Shown one piece after another: positions 1 to 7,553 of a stretch of DNA of 12,473 bases. The notes under the pieces were generated by a model. It was given only the letters and a program-made list of their open reading frames with translations, did no database searches and had not been told where the DNA came from. The DNA comes from Candidatus Gastranaerophilales bacterium (GTDB taxonomy: Bacteria > Cyanobacteriota > Vampirovibrionia > Gastranaerophilales > Gastranaerophilaceae), in assembly GCA_944324205.1 (NCBI GenBank), contig CALUVK010000032.1:1-12473 (forward strand), written 5' to 3'. The translations under genes and the position numbers were made by a program. Position 1 is the stretch's first letter. Every line of letters begins with the position of its first letter.

Positions 1-49
1 GATGTAAGAAAATGATTTTTCCCTTTTTTAATCCCTTTTCCCTTTTTCC

Positions 50-76
50 GCTTGAGTTCGACTCAAGCTTTTTTTT
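50..76 (+). terminator. Intrinsic terminator of an upstream unit
   Basis: A perfect 8-bp stem (GCTTGAGT at 50-57 with ACTCAAGC at 61-68) closes on a three-base TCG loop and is followed at once by eight T residues (69-76). This is the classic Rho-independent form for + strand transcription. It must end a gene outside the left edge; the first 49 bases contain no convincing coding sequence and are mostly a C/T tract. It insulates the gene at 218-790 from upstream readthrough. Confidence 0.85.
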
Positions 77-103
77 AGGTCCGGTCAGAATAGAATAAAA
101 TAC

Positions 104-121
104 TTGATTATAATGAAGTTT
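104..121 (+). promoter_or_regulatory. Candidate promoter for the 218-790 gene
   Basis: A perfect -10 hexamer TATAAT lies at 109-114, just after the terminator and 103 bases ahead of the start codon. No good -35 hexamer is visible at the proper distance, so the call rests on the -10 box and its position. If it is used, transcription starts near 121 and the leader is about 97 bases, long for so small a unit. A weak AT-rich hairpin (162-167 with 173-178) lies in that leader. Confidence 0.45.
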
Positions 122-204
122 TCCGGAGAAGAACCTGTTAAGTTTTGTAAATATTTCTTTAAAAAACCTAAAGTTTTTGTTAAATATGCCGTAAATCAAA
201 ATAT

Positions 205-210
205 AAGGAG
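205..210 (+). promoter_or_regulatory. Ribosome binding site fixing the start at 218
   Basis: AAGGAG at 205-210 stands seven bases before ATG 218. The reading frame is open back to a TTG at 104, but that codon overlaps the likely -10 box and has no Shine-Dalgarno sequence, so the start at 218 is preferred. Confidence 0.85.
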
Positions 211-217
211 TTATATC

Positions 218-790
218 ATGTCAGAAGATTTTAAAATTGAAAAAAACGAAACAACAAATCAAGAAAAGCCTGTCAATAACGAAGCTAATCGTGTGATTGA
301 TGAAGCTAACTATAGAATACATGCCCCGAGAGAAAGTGGACCAACTGCGGTGGGGAAGGGCGGAGACCCTCTATTCAGAAGAATTAGAGCTTCTAAGGAT
401 CAATTACTTGAACTTATTGAAGAAACTCAAACTGTTCAAGATTGGATTCAAAGAGAAACGTGTAATAATGTAGCTCTTTCTTGTTTGGATAATGAAAATT
501 TGAAAGAAATTTATTATGAGATTAAAGATGGGTTTGGTGAATATGGCAAAATTTCTTTAATGGGGTTTAAAACTCCGTCAGGTGTTGAAATTCCAAGACT
601 AAAAGTATATGATACTAACGGAGAAGTTTTAGAAGTTTTAACCGGACCTATGGCAATGGATGAATTAAATAAGCGAGCTTTGGCATATAGAGAATCTTTG
701 AAAGTATATGAAGAAATGCCTGTTAATGGGGATTCTGTTACAGGAATAATTCCGGATTATTCGGGCAATCCGGATGATTATGTTACTTAG
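218..790 (+). CDS. Hypothetical protein, 190 aa, soluble, unrecognised family
   Basis: I do not recognise this protein. From ATG 218 it has 190 residues with no signal peptide or hydrophobic segment, so it is probably cytoplasmic. Residues 1-30 are polar and rich in N, E and K, and look disordered. A short basic stretch follows (GKGGDPLFRRIRASK, about 46-60), then helical sequence (61-105). A probable beta-rich part (about 106-142) carries several glycines and the run IPRLKVYDTNGEVLEVL. The C-terminus is acidic and rich in Pro, Gly and Asp. The gene has its own terminator upstream, candidate promoter and good ribosome binding site. Its TAG stop (788-790) overlaps the end of the opposing ATPase gene by eight bases, and no terminator separates the two. 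Codon use matches the neighbours. The function is unknown; I am confident only that it is coding. Confidence 0.8.
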   Translation: MSEDFKIEKNETTNQEKPVNNEANRVIDEANYRIHAPRESGPTAVGKGGDPLFRRIRASKDQLLELIEETQTVQDWIQRETCNNVALSCLDNENLKEIYYEIKDGFGEYGKISLMGFKTPSGVEIPRLKVYDTNGEVLEVLTGPMAMDELNKRALAYRESLKVYEEMPVNGDSVTGIIPDYSGNPDDYVT

Positions 791-3731
791 TTCCCTTTTT
801 TAAAACAATTCCATTTAATTTACAAAAAGATGTAAGTATGGCAAGTTCTTCTTTTATTTTCTTTTGAAGATGTGAGTGATTTTGAACTATACTTACATTT
901 TTTGCCAGTTGAAACATTCTAAGTGATGATTTTATATAATTTATCCGTAGTGAAGATTTTGGTAATGCCAGTTCTTGATAGAATTTTGCATATAAAATAT
1001 AATCTTTTACCAGTATATTTTCGAGATTAAATTGTTTTGCTATGAATATAGATTTTTCTATATACACTTTTGCAGACTCAAAATCTTGTTTTGACATATA
1101 TATTTCACCAATGAGTCTGTTAAACAGGGCAATGAAATAATAGTTATTTATATTTGGCCCCTGAGCAATGTCTAATGCCTTTGATGCAATATCCAGTGCA
1201 AATTGTGTACCGCTGGTTACAAGTTTAATTTCTGCGATTAGATACCAGGATAGTAATACACCCGTTGCAACCTTTTCTTTTGCAAAATATGCGACTTGTT
1301 CTTCAAGAATTTCCAAAGCTTTCTTTGTTTCATTTTTATCTTTGAGGATTTTTGCAAGCAGCGTTTTTAATATATTTTTTGTAAAATTATCATTGACATT
1401 ATTGGCATATGATACTACGTTAAATAATTCTGTATAGAGACTTGCATAATCTTTACTTATAAATTTATTTACAATATCAATAAAATTCCAGCGTGAGACA
1501 GAAAAAGAATCCATATTATCAAGAGAATATTCTTTTAAAATATCGTCTAGTATATTTTCAGAAGTTTTTAGATCTCCTTTTACAGTATTTGCAAAAGCTA
1601 ACGCTAAGTGTGCTTTGCATAAAAGTAGTTCATCTGAAATTTGATTTTTTTCGATTATATCAAATATCAATTTGATGATATCAAACATTCTGCTATCACC
1701 TTGTAGTGTCAATGCTTCTGCTAATTCAAAATATATTTCAAGCCATATATCATATAAATCTCTAATAGAGATTACTTGTGTATTTTTTCCTTTCGCAAGA
1801 TATCTTTCAAATACTGGCATAATTTCAGTATCTATAAGATTAATAACCTGGCCATAATTCCCGAGCTTGACTAATGGACAAACCTGTCTTGATTTTACTA
1901 AAGTTCTTTCAAGCTCCATATCTTCTGGAAGTTTGTTCAAGACACTGTCTGCACATTCAATAGCACCCCAATAATTGCCACTCTTCATTGAAGAAGATGC
2001 AAGATAACCCAATAGTTCTATATGTTCATAATCTTCATCATCGTCAAGCATCATTATAGCTTTTTGTAAATATTCAAATGCTGTTTCATGATTGATAGGT
2101 TCTAGAAGTTTTCCTACTCTTGTATATATATTTTTCTTTATCTTTTGATAATATGGACCGTTTTTATTTTCTATCAATTTTAATGCTTGTTTCTGTGCAA
2201 TAATATACAGTCCAATATCTCCTATATATGCAGCTTGTTTCATTAACAATGTCCAAACTTCAAAAGCTTGTTCATTATTTTTTAATTTTTGAACTACATA
2301 ACCAAGCAAAGCAATAGAAGATTGTTTATACATACTCAGATTTTCATATAAAATATTCAAAATTTCTTCAAAACAATCATCATTTTTTACAATTGAAACA
2401 ATTGTTTTCCAGATATCATTGCTTTTAAACTCAAACGATAAATTATTTAACTGGTTAATAAATCCATTTTGTACAAGGACTTCTATACTTTTTTCGAATT
2501 CTTGTGAAGAATTATTATCAAAATGTTCAAGCATTGCAGGATAAAATTTCACACCTAATACAGACATCGCAATTAGAAGCCTATATGATTTTATATCTTC
2601 ACGTTTAAGAATACTTAAACGTGCATCAATGATGTCTTCTAATGAATTATATGCAACAAATTTTAACCTATTTCTCAAAATATCTTTATATAAGAAGACA
2701 AATTGTTCTACAATTGCTGGATTACCAGACGAAATTTTAACAACGTGCTCTATAAAATTTTCATCGACTACAATATTATTGTATTGACTAATTTGTGCTT
2801 CTATTTGGGTTTTAGTAAATGGAGCTATCGTAAGATCAATATAATTTTCTGCAGTTAATTTGGGAGATGTTATGCAGCCCATACCCGGTTTTACTATTTT
2901 GGAGATAAGTATAAACTTACATCTTTCCAAAATGTAATCATCTTTTAAAAGTTCTTGCAAAAAATCAAATGACATTCCGTCAATGTTTTCAAAATTATCA
3001 ATTATAAATACGGCTTTAATTTTTTCTATAATTGTTAAAAATACTTTCTTCATTATCTGGAACATTTTTGCTTTATTGAAATAAATATTTTCATATTTAT
3101 CTAAATTTTCCGGATAAAGAAAATTTAATAAATCTAAAATTTCTGTATTAGATAACATGGGAAAATCTTGTTTAAAAAAACGAATTGAGTTTTTCTTAAG
3201 CTGTAATGTGTCAGGACAAAAATTATTAACATTAAAAAATGTTAATAATACATCTTGAAAATATCCAAAGGGTGATAATTGTGAAACTTGTGTACAACAT
3301 CCAAAAAGCCAAATAAGTTTTGCATTTTTTAATTCATTTATTGTATATCGTAATACCAGATTTTTGCCTATACCGCTTTCACCATTTATTGTAATTATAG
3401 TTGAGTCGGCATTTTTTATTGCATTTAAGAGTTTTGCTTTCACTTTTTGTTGTGAACTCTTCTCTGCATTGTATTCAGGTTTTGTATCAAATTTTTTTTG
3501 GACTTGAATAAACTCTCCACCGCATTTCCGACAGAGTTTTGCATCCGGTAAATTAGCAGCACCGCATGCAGGACACAATTTTAGTAAAACATTGTGACAA
3601 TTGTGACATTCAGTAGAAGTGATAAGATTGATTGTCCCGCAATTTTTACAAACCGAAGCCACTTTGGTGCCGCAATATTTGCACTTCAAAGAATCTTCTT
3701 CAATTTCTTTTTTACATTTGGGACATTGCAT
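783..3731 (-). CDS. Zinc-ribbon STAND NTPase with C-terminal TPR repeats
   Basis: A 982-residue cytoplasmic protein. Residues 1-70 carry three evenly spaced zinc ribbons, each CxxC-10-CxxC (C3/C6-C17/C20, C28/C31-C42/C45, C53/C56-C67/C70). A P-loop NTPase follows: Walker A GESGIGKN at 117-124, a Walker B-like VFIIDNFE at 241-248, and SSGNPAIVEQ at 334-343, which matches the GNP motif of STAND/AAA_16 ATPases. Residues of about 380-450 look like a winged helix. The rest, about 480-960, is helical with TPR-like repeats and would bind protein partners. STAND proteins act as nucleotide-driven switches, often in signalling or transcription. The zinc-ribbon plus AAA plus TPR plan recalls large class III adenylate cyclases, but no cyclase domain is present. 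The residue after the Walker A lysine is Asn instead of Ser/Thr. AAAGGA stands ten bases before ATG 3731. It is the last gene of the operon, 18 bases after the sigma-like gene. The target is unknown. Confidence 0.8.
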   Translation of the reverse strand: MQCPKCKKEIEEDSLKCKYCGTKVASVCKNCGTINLITSTECHNCHNVLLKLCPACGAANLPDAKLCRKCGGEFIQVQKKFDTKPEYNAEKSSQQKVKAKLLNAIKNADSTIITINGESGIGKNLVLRYTINELKNAKLIWLFGCCTQVSQLSPFGYFQDVLLTFFNVNNFCPDTLQLKKNSIRFFKQDFPMLSNTEILDLLNFLYPENLDKYENIYFNKAKMFQIMKKVFLTIIEKIKAVFIIDNFENIDGMSFDFLQELLKDDYILERCKFILISKIVKPGMGCITSPKLTAENYIDLTIAPFTKTQIEAQISQYNNIVVDENFIEHVVKISSGNPAIVEQFVFLYKDILRNRLKFVAYNSLEDIIDARLSILKREDIKSYRLLIAMSVLGVKFYPAMLEHFDNNSSQEFEKSIEVLVQNGFINQLNNLSFEFKSNDIWKTIVSIVKNDDCFEEILNILYENLSMYKQSSIALLGYVVQKLKNNEQAFEVWTLLMKQAAYIGDIGLYIIAQKQALKLIENKNGPYYQKIKKNIYTRVGKLLEPINHETAFEYLQKAIMMLDDDEDYEHIELLGYLASSSMKSGNYWGAIECADSVLNKLPEDMELERTLVKSRQVCPLVKLGNYGQVINLIDTEIMPVFERYLAKGKNTQVISIRDLYDIWLEIYFELAEALTLQGDSRMFDIIKLIFDIIEKNQISDELLLCKAHLALAFANTVKGDLKTSENILDDILKEYSLDNMDSFSVSRWNFIDIVNKFISKDYASLYTELFNVVSYANNVNDNFTKNILKTLLAKILKDKNETKKALEILEEQVAYFAKEKVATGVLLSWYLIAEIKLVTSGTQFALDIASKALDIAQGPNINNYYFIALFNRLIGEIYMSKQDFESAKVYIEKSIFIAKQFNLENILVKDYILYAKFYQELALPKSSLRINYIKSSLRMFQLAKNVSIVQNHSHLQKKIKEELAILTSFCKLNGIVLKKGTK

Positions 3732-3749
3732 AAAACGGTTGTCCTTTTA

Positions 3750-5501
3750 CTAAACTACTGCAATTATTTCACTTAATGCTTCTATTACATTATTTTCACT
3801 CATTTCCAGCTGTAATGCAATTTCTGATACAGAAAGATTATCTTTATATTTTAACTCATAAACTTTAACAATATTTAGTTCTGGGCGTTTCCGGTCGAGT
3901 TCACTTAAATCTTTTATTATTACATCAATGTCAATATCTTCAGTATTTTTATCTGGGATATAATTGAATACAGAATAATTGACCGCTGTATCATTTATTG
4001 GAGTTTTGTCATTTTCTTCTGAAAGTAATTCTTCTCCTGTTGTTTCATTTATGTCATTTATTTCTAAATCCGTATCAATTGATAAAGTAGGGTTTTCTTC
4101 TAACTCCAAAGATGTATCAGAAAATTCTTCCAGAGAATCAATATTACCGACGTCTTCTGTGAGATTATAATCCATATTTGATTCTTCCAACACTAATTCG
4201 TCGCCGGCTACTGCATCAGAAAATTCTAAAGGTTCTTCTAGAGTATCTGAAGTATTTGTTTCTTCATTGTCAAGTGTCTCCGGTAATTCTGACAATGGAC
4301 TTTCCGTTTCTGTTAAGTTTGTAATATCTTCATCATTTTCTTCATTTAACGAGATTTGATCCAGTACATTACCATTTGTTGCATTATTATCATTGTCGTC
4401 ATTATCTATCAAAGGTTCTTGAGTCTCAATTATATCAGATTCTTCTAGCAAATTATTTATGTCAGTATTTTCGTCTAGTTCATTAAAACTCAATTCTTCT
4501 GTGGCAGGTTCTGTTTCATGAATATCAATATCATCGTGTTCTACAACAGAGTCTGTTATTTCTAATTCTTCATCTGATTCATCCGGATTGCTAATTTCTA
4601 AAATTTCTGAATCAAGTTGATTATTTTCGTTAGAATCAGAGACCAAATTTTCTTCAACAGTATCAATTATAGTATCTTCTGGTTCAACCAAATCCAAATT
4701 TAAAATATCATCAGATTGCATCTCAACATTTTCTGTATGATCTATTGGTAATTCTGTAGAATCTGTCTCAATAATATCAGAAGCATCTTTTTCTTGAACA
4801 AATTCTAAGATATTGGCAGATTCATCTTCTTCAAGATTATTATCGTTTTCTATTTGAAAATGAATATCTTCTTCTTCTTCTTCTTTCGTGTCTACTAAAA
4901 AATCATTTTTATCTTCTTCAATTTCTTCATCAAGAACATTTTTTGAACTATCTTCTAATTCTTTATTAAAATCAGTATTATCATCTATATCCAGAATCTC
5001 AGACTGATTAATAGGTGCAGTGTCAGAGAATTCAATCATTTCATCAACAGAAATTGTGTTGATGTCATTCTCTTCTAAATTCTCCGGCATAACAAGTTCT
5101 TCTTCAAGTGGTTCTGTAGTACTAAGTTCATTCGTATCAGCCGGAGGTTGTTTTTTGTATTCAGTTTCAGGTTGCTTAACCTGTTCATAAGAAGAATTAA
5201 TCATCTTATCAATAAGCTCTGTATTAACTGTCCTTCCTTCCGAAATGGCATTTTGTAATGTTTTTGAAGGTTTTTCTTTATGAATATTTAATTTTTTAGG
5301 AACTGTTATTATAGATGTTGATATAACTTTTTCTAAATATGCTTTTATAACACTTTCGTTGCTGATAGAATTGATAATTACTTCTGAGTGGGAATAAACA
5401 TCATCAATAATATCATCCAGAATGGTTTCATTTCCTGGGAATTTCTTGTGTTGTTTTACGAGGTTTTCTATAATACTGTAATATTTATTAGTCTTTTCCA
5501 T
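3750..5501 (-). CDS. Sigma-factor-like protein split by a long acidic low-complexity region
   Basis: A 583-residue protein. The C-terminus (about 525-580) reads like sigma-70 region 4: a helix ending VKVYELKYKDN, then LSVSEIALQLEMSENNVIEA (556-575), a helix-turn-helix of the kind that reads a -35 element. The N-terminus (about 5-70) resembles sigma region 2 in its helical spacing: an acidic LDDIIDDVY where ECF factors have the 'AEDxxQExF' stretch, then VIKAYLEKVISTSIITV where they have 'FxxWLxxIAxNxxxD'. That second match is by eye and weak. Between them, about 120-505, lies low-complexity sequence dominated by E, D, N, S, T, I and L, surely disordered and strongly acidic; EFSD recurs at 157, 426 and 459. 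No membrane segment. ATG 5501 has an AAAGAGAG sequence just upstream. It sits between the membrane protein and the ATPase, 19 and 18 bases away, so all three are probably co-transcribed. Likely a transcription regulator; alternatively the HTH binds a partner protein. Confidence 0.7.
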   Translation of the reverse strand: MEKTNKYYSIIENLVKQHKKFPGNETILDDIIDDVYSHSEVIINSISNESVIKAYLEKVISTSIITVPKKLNIHKEKPSKTLQNAISEGRTVNTELIDKMINSSYEQVKQPETEYKKQPPADTNELSTTEPLEEELVMPENLEENDINTISVDEMIEFSDTAPINQSEILDIDDNTDFNKELEDSSKNVLDEEIEEDKNDFLVDTKEEEEEDIHFQIENDNNLEEDESANILEFVQEKDASDIIETDSTELPIDHTENVEMQSDDILNLDLVEPEDTIIDTVEENLVSDSNENNQLDSEILEISNPDESDEELEITDSVVEHDDIDIHETEPATEELSFNELDENTDINNLLEESDIIETQEPLIDNDDNDNNATNGNVLDQISLNEENDEDITNLTETESPLSELPETLDNEETNTSDTLEEPLEFSDAVAGDELVLEESNMDYNLTEDVGNIDSLEEFSDTSLELEENPTLSIDTDLEINDINETTGEELLSEENDKTPINDTAVNYSVFNYIPDKNTEDIDIDVIIKDLSELDRKRPELNIVKVYELKYKDNLSVSEIALQLEMSENNVIEALSEIIAVV

Positions 5502-5520
5502 AACGCTCTCTTTATTTAAC

Positions 5521-7407
5521 TTATAAACGAATTATTAGTACAGGATTTCCTTGCAACTTACTAAATGAATTTGTATTCATACTCAAATTCATAGCAAGTG
5601 CTTTATCCACAGTTTGTTTTATTAATTGGTCAACAGATTCTTCACCACTTGAAGTTATAATATCAACTGTTTCGAATTTCTTATTTTCATTATTGAATTT
5701 GATTTCTACTGCAATTTTATTAGTTAATGGAGGTTTATTTAATAACAGTAGTTCTGTTTTTAAATTAAGTTGTATTATTTTCCCTAGTTTAACCAGATAA
5801 CGCTTAGCTGAACTGTTTGAAGCATAACCAGCCGGAACTTCCCAATCAACTTTTAAATTTGATACAAGAATTGAAGCATCCAAATTTTGTTCTATTGATG
5901 GTATTGAAACAGAACTTGCTTCATTTCCGGACGAAATAGGTTCTGCGCTATTAACAGATTCTACAGGCATTGCCTCCTGAGCAGTTTCAGGTTTATCAAT
6001 CTTTGGAGCACTATCTTCTGTATTTGCTTCTGCAATAACATTGGTTTGAGAATCTTCTTCAAGAGTTGCCTGTGGCATAAATTTTGTATATCCAAAATAT
6101 CCTGCAGCACCAAGAACAACAAGTAATCCAATTATAGTAAGAAATTTAGCAGAACCTCCGGACTTTGCTTTTTGCATTGGTATTTCATTTTCATTATCAT
6201 CTTGATCTTCTGATGTTTCATCAAATAATGCCGCTATTTGTTCTTTATTATTACCGGTCGAATTTTCTTCCGCACTTGGAACATTTGTCGTCTGTTGCTC
6301 AATTCCCTCGTTTTCATCATCATGTAAAAGTTCTTCATATGTATCATCAATTGAGTCAATACTTGGTGTTGTTGTAGTTGTAAACTCAAAAGAATCATCA
6401 ACTTGTTCGTTAATTACTTCTGACGGTTCTGAGACATTTTCATCTTCCGTTTCATCAATAACAATTTCTTCAATTTCTTCAGATACATTTTGATTGCTAA
6501 ATGGTTCTTCTGCTTCATTTTCGAGAATATTTTCTTCAGAAGAATCTTCCACAACTAATTCATCAGCAAAATTTTCTTCGATTTCAAGATTATCATTTGT
6601 TTCTTCATTTACAGCCAATTCTTCCAGTGTATCTATATTGTCGCTATCTTCTAAAAGGTTTTCATTATCTTGGGTTAAATCCAAAGTTAAATCATCTGAA
6701 TCCATGTTTATCGCAGCTTCAAAATCATCACTCGACGAAACTTCTGCGGTTTCTTGTTTAGGAACTGATATAAACTGGAATATATATTTAGCCTTAGCGG
6801 CTTTAGCAAGTCTTAAACGTCCTTCTTCTGAAGCTATAAGTTTTCTATAGAAATCATTTTTATTTTCAATTTTACCGTCAAGATAGTCAAAAATTTCTTT
6901 TTCTTCTACATTGCAAGGATCATCTGTATTAAGAATACGTGATTCTATATCATAAAATGATACAAGAGCTGTTTCTTGTATTACATATACATTATCCCTA
7001 ATGTTTGATTTATCAATATTTTCCGGAATGATAAAACCAACCGTTTCCGCCCCGGACAAATCAGGTGTAACTTTGATAAACATATATGCTAAGGGTAGAA
7101 GATTGTTATCAAAATGACTCTTCGGAACATTTAAATTATCATCGTTAAAAAACAGCCTTACATCAATATAAGAATTATTTATATAAATATCTGAAATATC
7201 TATATCCTCAAGGACATTTCCTATGTTATGAAGTCCTGATGTAGTATCAATATTATATTGTTCCGTGTCAAAATATTTGGCAGCAATGTTTGCAGCAACT
7301 GCATTTGCGACTGCCCTATTTCTGGTATCTGCATTATCAATAATTTTACATATATTGCGCGCAAGCTCTAAATCTCTGTCTTCTATTAAAAAATTATCAG
7401 TATTCAC
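5521..7407 (-). CDS. Single-pass membrane protein: DUF1822-like domain, acidic linker, TM helix, TonB-C-like domain
   Basis: A 628-residue protein, first gene of the minus-strand operon. Residues 1-160 resemble the cyanobacterial DUF1822 family: a helical start, then a VPKSHF...LAYMFIKVTPDLSGAETVGFIIPE pattern at 94-129, matching that family's 'VPxE...YVAVxLD..L.EA.LLGFVP' block. Residues of about 220-410 are acidic and low-complexity. One transmembrane helix spans about 421-440; lysines at 413, 415 and 421 before it argue for N-terminus in the cytoplasm. About 505-628 would be outside the inner membrane and looks like a TonB C-terminal domain: VDWEVPAG at 520, AVEIKFNNENKKFETVDII near 566-585, SSGEESVDQLIKQTVDKAL at 586-604, and a final GNPVLIIRL strand. 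It lacks the proline-rich spacer of true TonB. The start is GTG 7407, with GGGAGAG at 7414-7420 (reverse strand). Probable role: carrying an envelope signal to the cytoplasmic partners encoded downstream (inference). Confidence 0.75.
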   Translation of the reverse strand: MNTDNFLIEDRDLELARNICKIIDNADTRNRAVANAVAANIAAKYFDTEQYNIDTTSGLHNIGNVLEDIDISDIYINNSYIDVRLFFNDDNLNVPKSHFDNNLLPLAYMFIKVTPDLSGAETVGFIIPENIDKSNIRDNVYVIQETALVSFYDIESRILNTDDPCNVEEKEIFDYLDGKIENKNDFYRKLIASEEGRLRLAKAAKAKYIFQFISVPKQETAEVSSSDDFEAAINMDSDDLTLDLTQDNENLLEDSDNIDTLEELAVNEETNDNLEIEENFADELVVEDSSEENILENEAEEPFSNQNVSEEIEEIVIDETEDENVSEPSEVINEQVDDSFEFTTTTTPSIDSIDDTYEELLHDDENEGIEQQTTNVPSAEENSTGNNKEQIAALFDETSEDQDDNENEIPMQKAKSGGSAKFLTIIGLLVVLGAAGYFGYTKFMPQATLEEDSQTNVIAEANTEDSAPKIDKPETAQEAMPVESVNSAEPISSGNEASSVSIPSIEQNLDASILVSNLKVDWEVPAGYASNSSAKRYLVKLGKIIQLNLKTELLLLNKPPLTNKIAVEIKFNNENKKFETVDIITSSGEESVDQLIKQTVDKALAMNLSMNTNSFSKLQGNPVLIIRL

Positions 7408-7413
7408 CTAACA

Positions 7414-7440
7414 CTCTCCCATACTATGCTTAATATACCA
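7414..7440 (-). promoter_or_regulatory. Promoter and ribosome binding site of the three-gene operon
   Basis: Reading the minus strand, an extended -10 element TGG-TATATT lies at 7440-7432, followed by GGGAGAG at 7420-7414 and the GTG start at 7407. The -35 region (about 7460-7455, TAGATT) is poor, as is usual when an extended -10 is present. Transcription would start near 7425, giving a leader of about 18 bases. The -10 box sits inside a dyad, TAATAT-ACC-ATATTA (7431-7445), that could be an operator. Confidence 0.45.
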
Positions 7441-7511
7441 TATTATTAAAAAAAAATCTACACAAGTACATGCAGTTTGACTATTTTAAAAAGATTATTA
7501 AATCAAATGGT

Positions 7512-7553
7512 GGATATTTAGTAGTTAAAACTAAAGATTTATGCTTAATATCC
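7512..7553. promoter_or_regulatory. Nested inverted repeats in the divergent promoter region
   Basis: Between the divergent start codons (7408-7581) an outer inverted repeat GGATATT (7512-7518) / AATATCC (7547-7553) encloses an inner one, TTTAGT (7517-7522) / ACTAAA (7530-7535). The sequence TATGCTTAATAT at 7540-7551 also occurs at 7425-7436, where it overlaps the operon's -10 box. On the + strand the 7540 copy contains TGC-TTAATA (7542-7550), a possible extended -10 for the transglycosylase gene. Together they look like regulator binding sites, but AT-rich DNA yields such patterns by chance. Confidence 0.3.

Noticed and set aside
104..217. N-terminal extension of the first gene to a TTG at 104
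   Set aside because: It overlaps a perfect TATAAT, has no ribosome binding site, and ATG 218 has AAGGAG at ideal spacing.
1168..1437. 89-codon open frame on the + strand inside the ATPase gene
   Set aside because: Antisense to TPR-encoding sequence; composition and lack of a ribosome binding site mark it as a shadow.
6165..6850. Open frames on the + strand opposite the acidic linker of the membrane protein
   Set aside because: GAA/GAT-rich coding on the minus strand yields TTC/ATC-rich antisense frames without stops. The products are Ser/Phe/Leu-rich with no ribosome binding site or conserved look.
5521..7407. Calling the membrane protein TonB
   Set aside because: The membrane helix is internal after 420 residues, there is no proline-rich spacer, and no ExbB/ExbD or receptor gene is near; only the C-terminal domain is similar.
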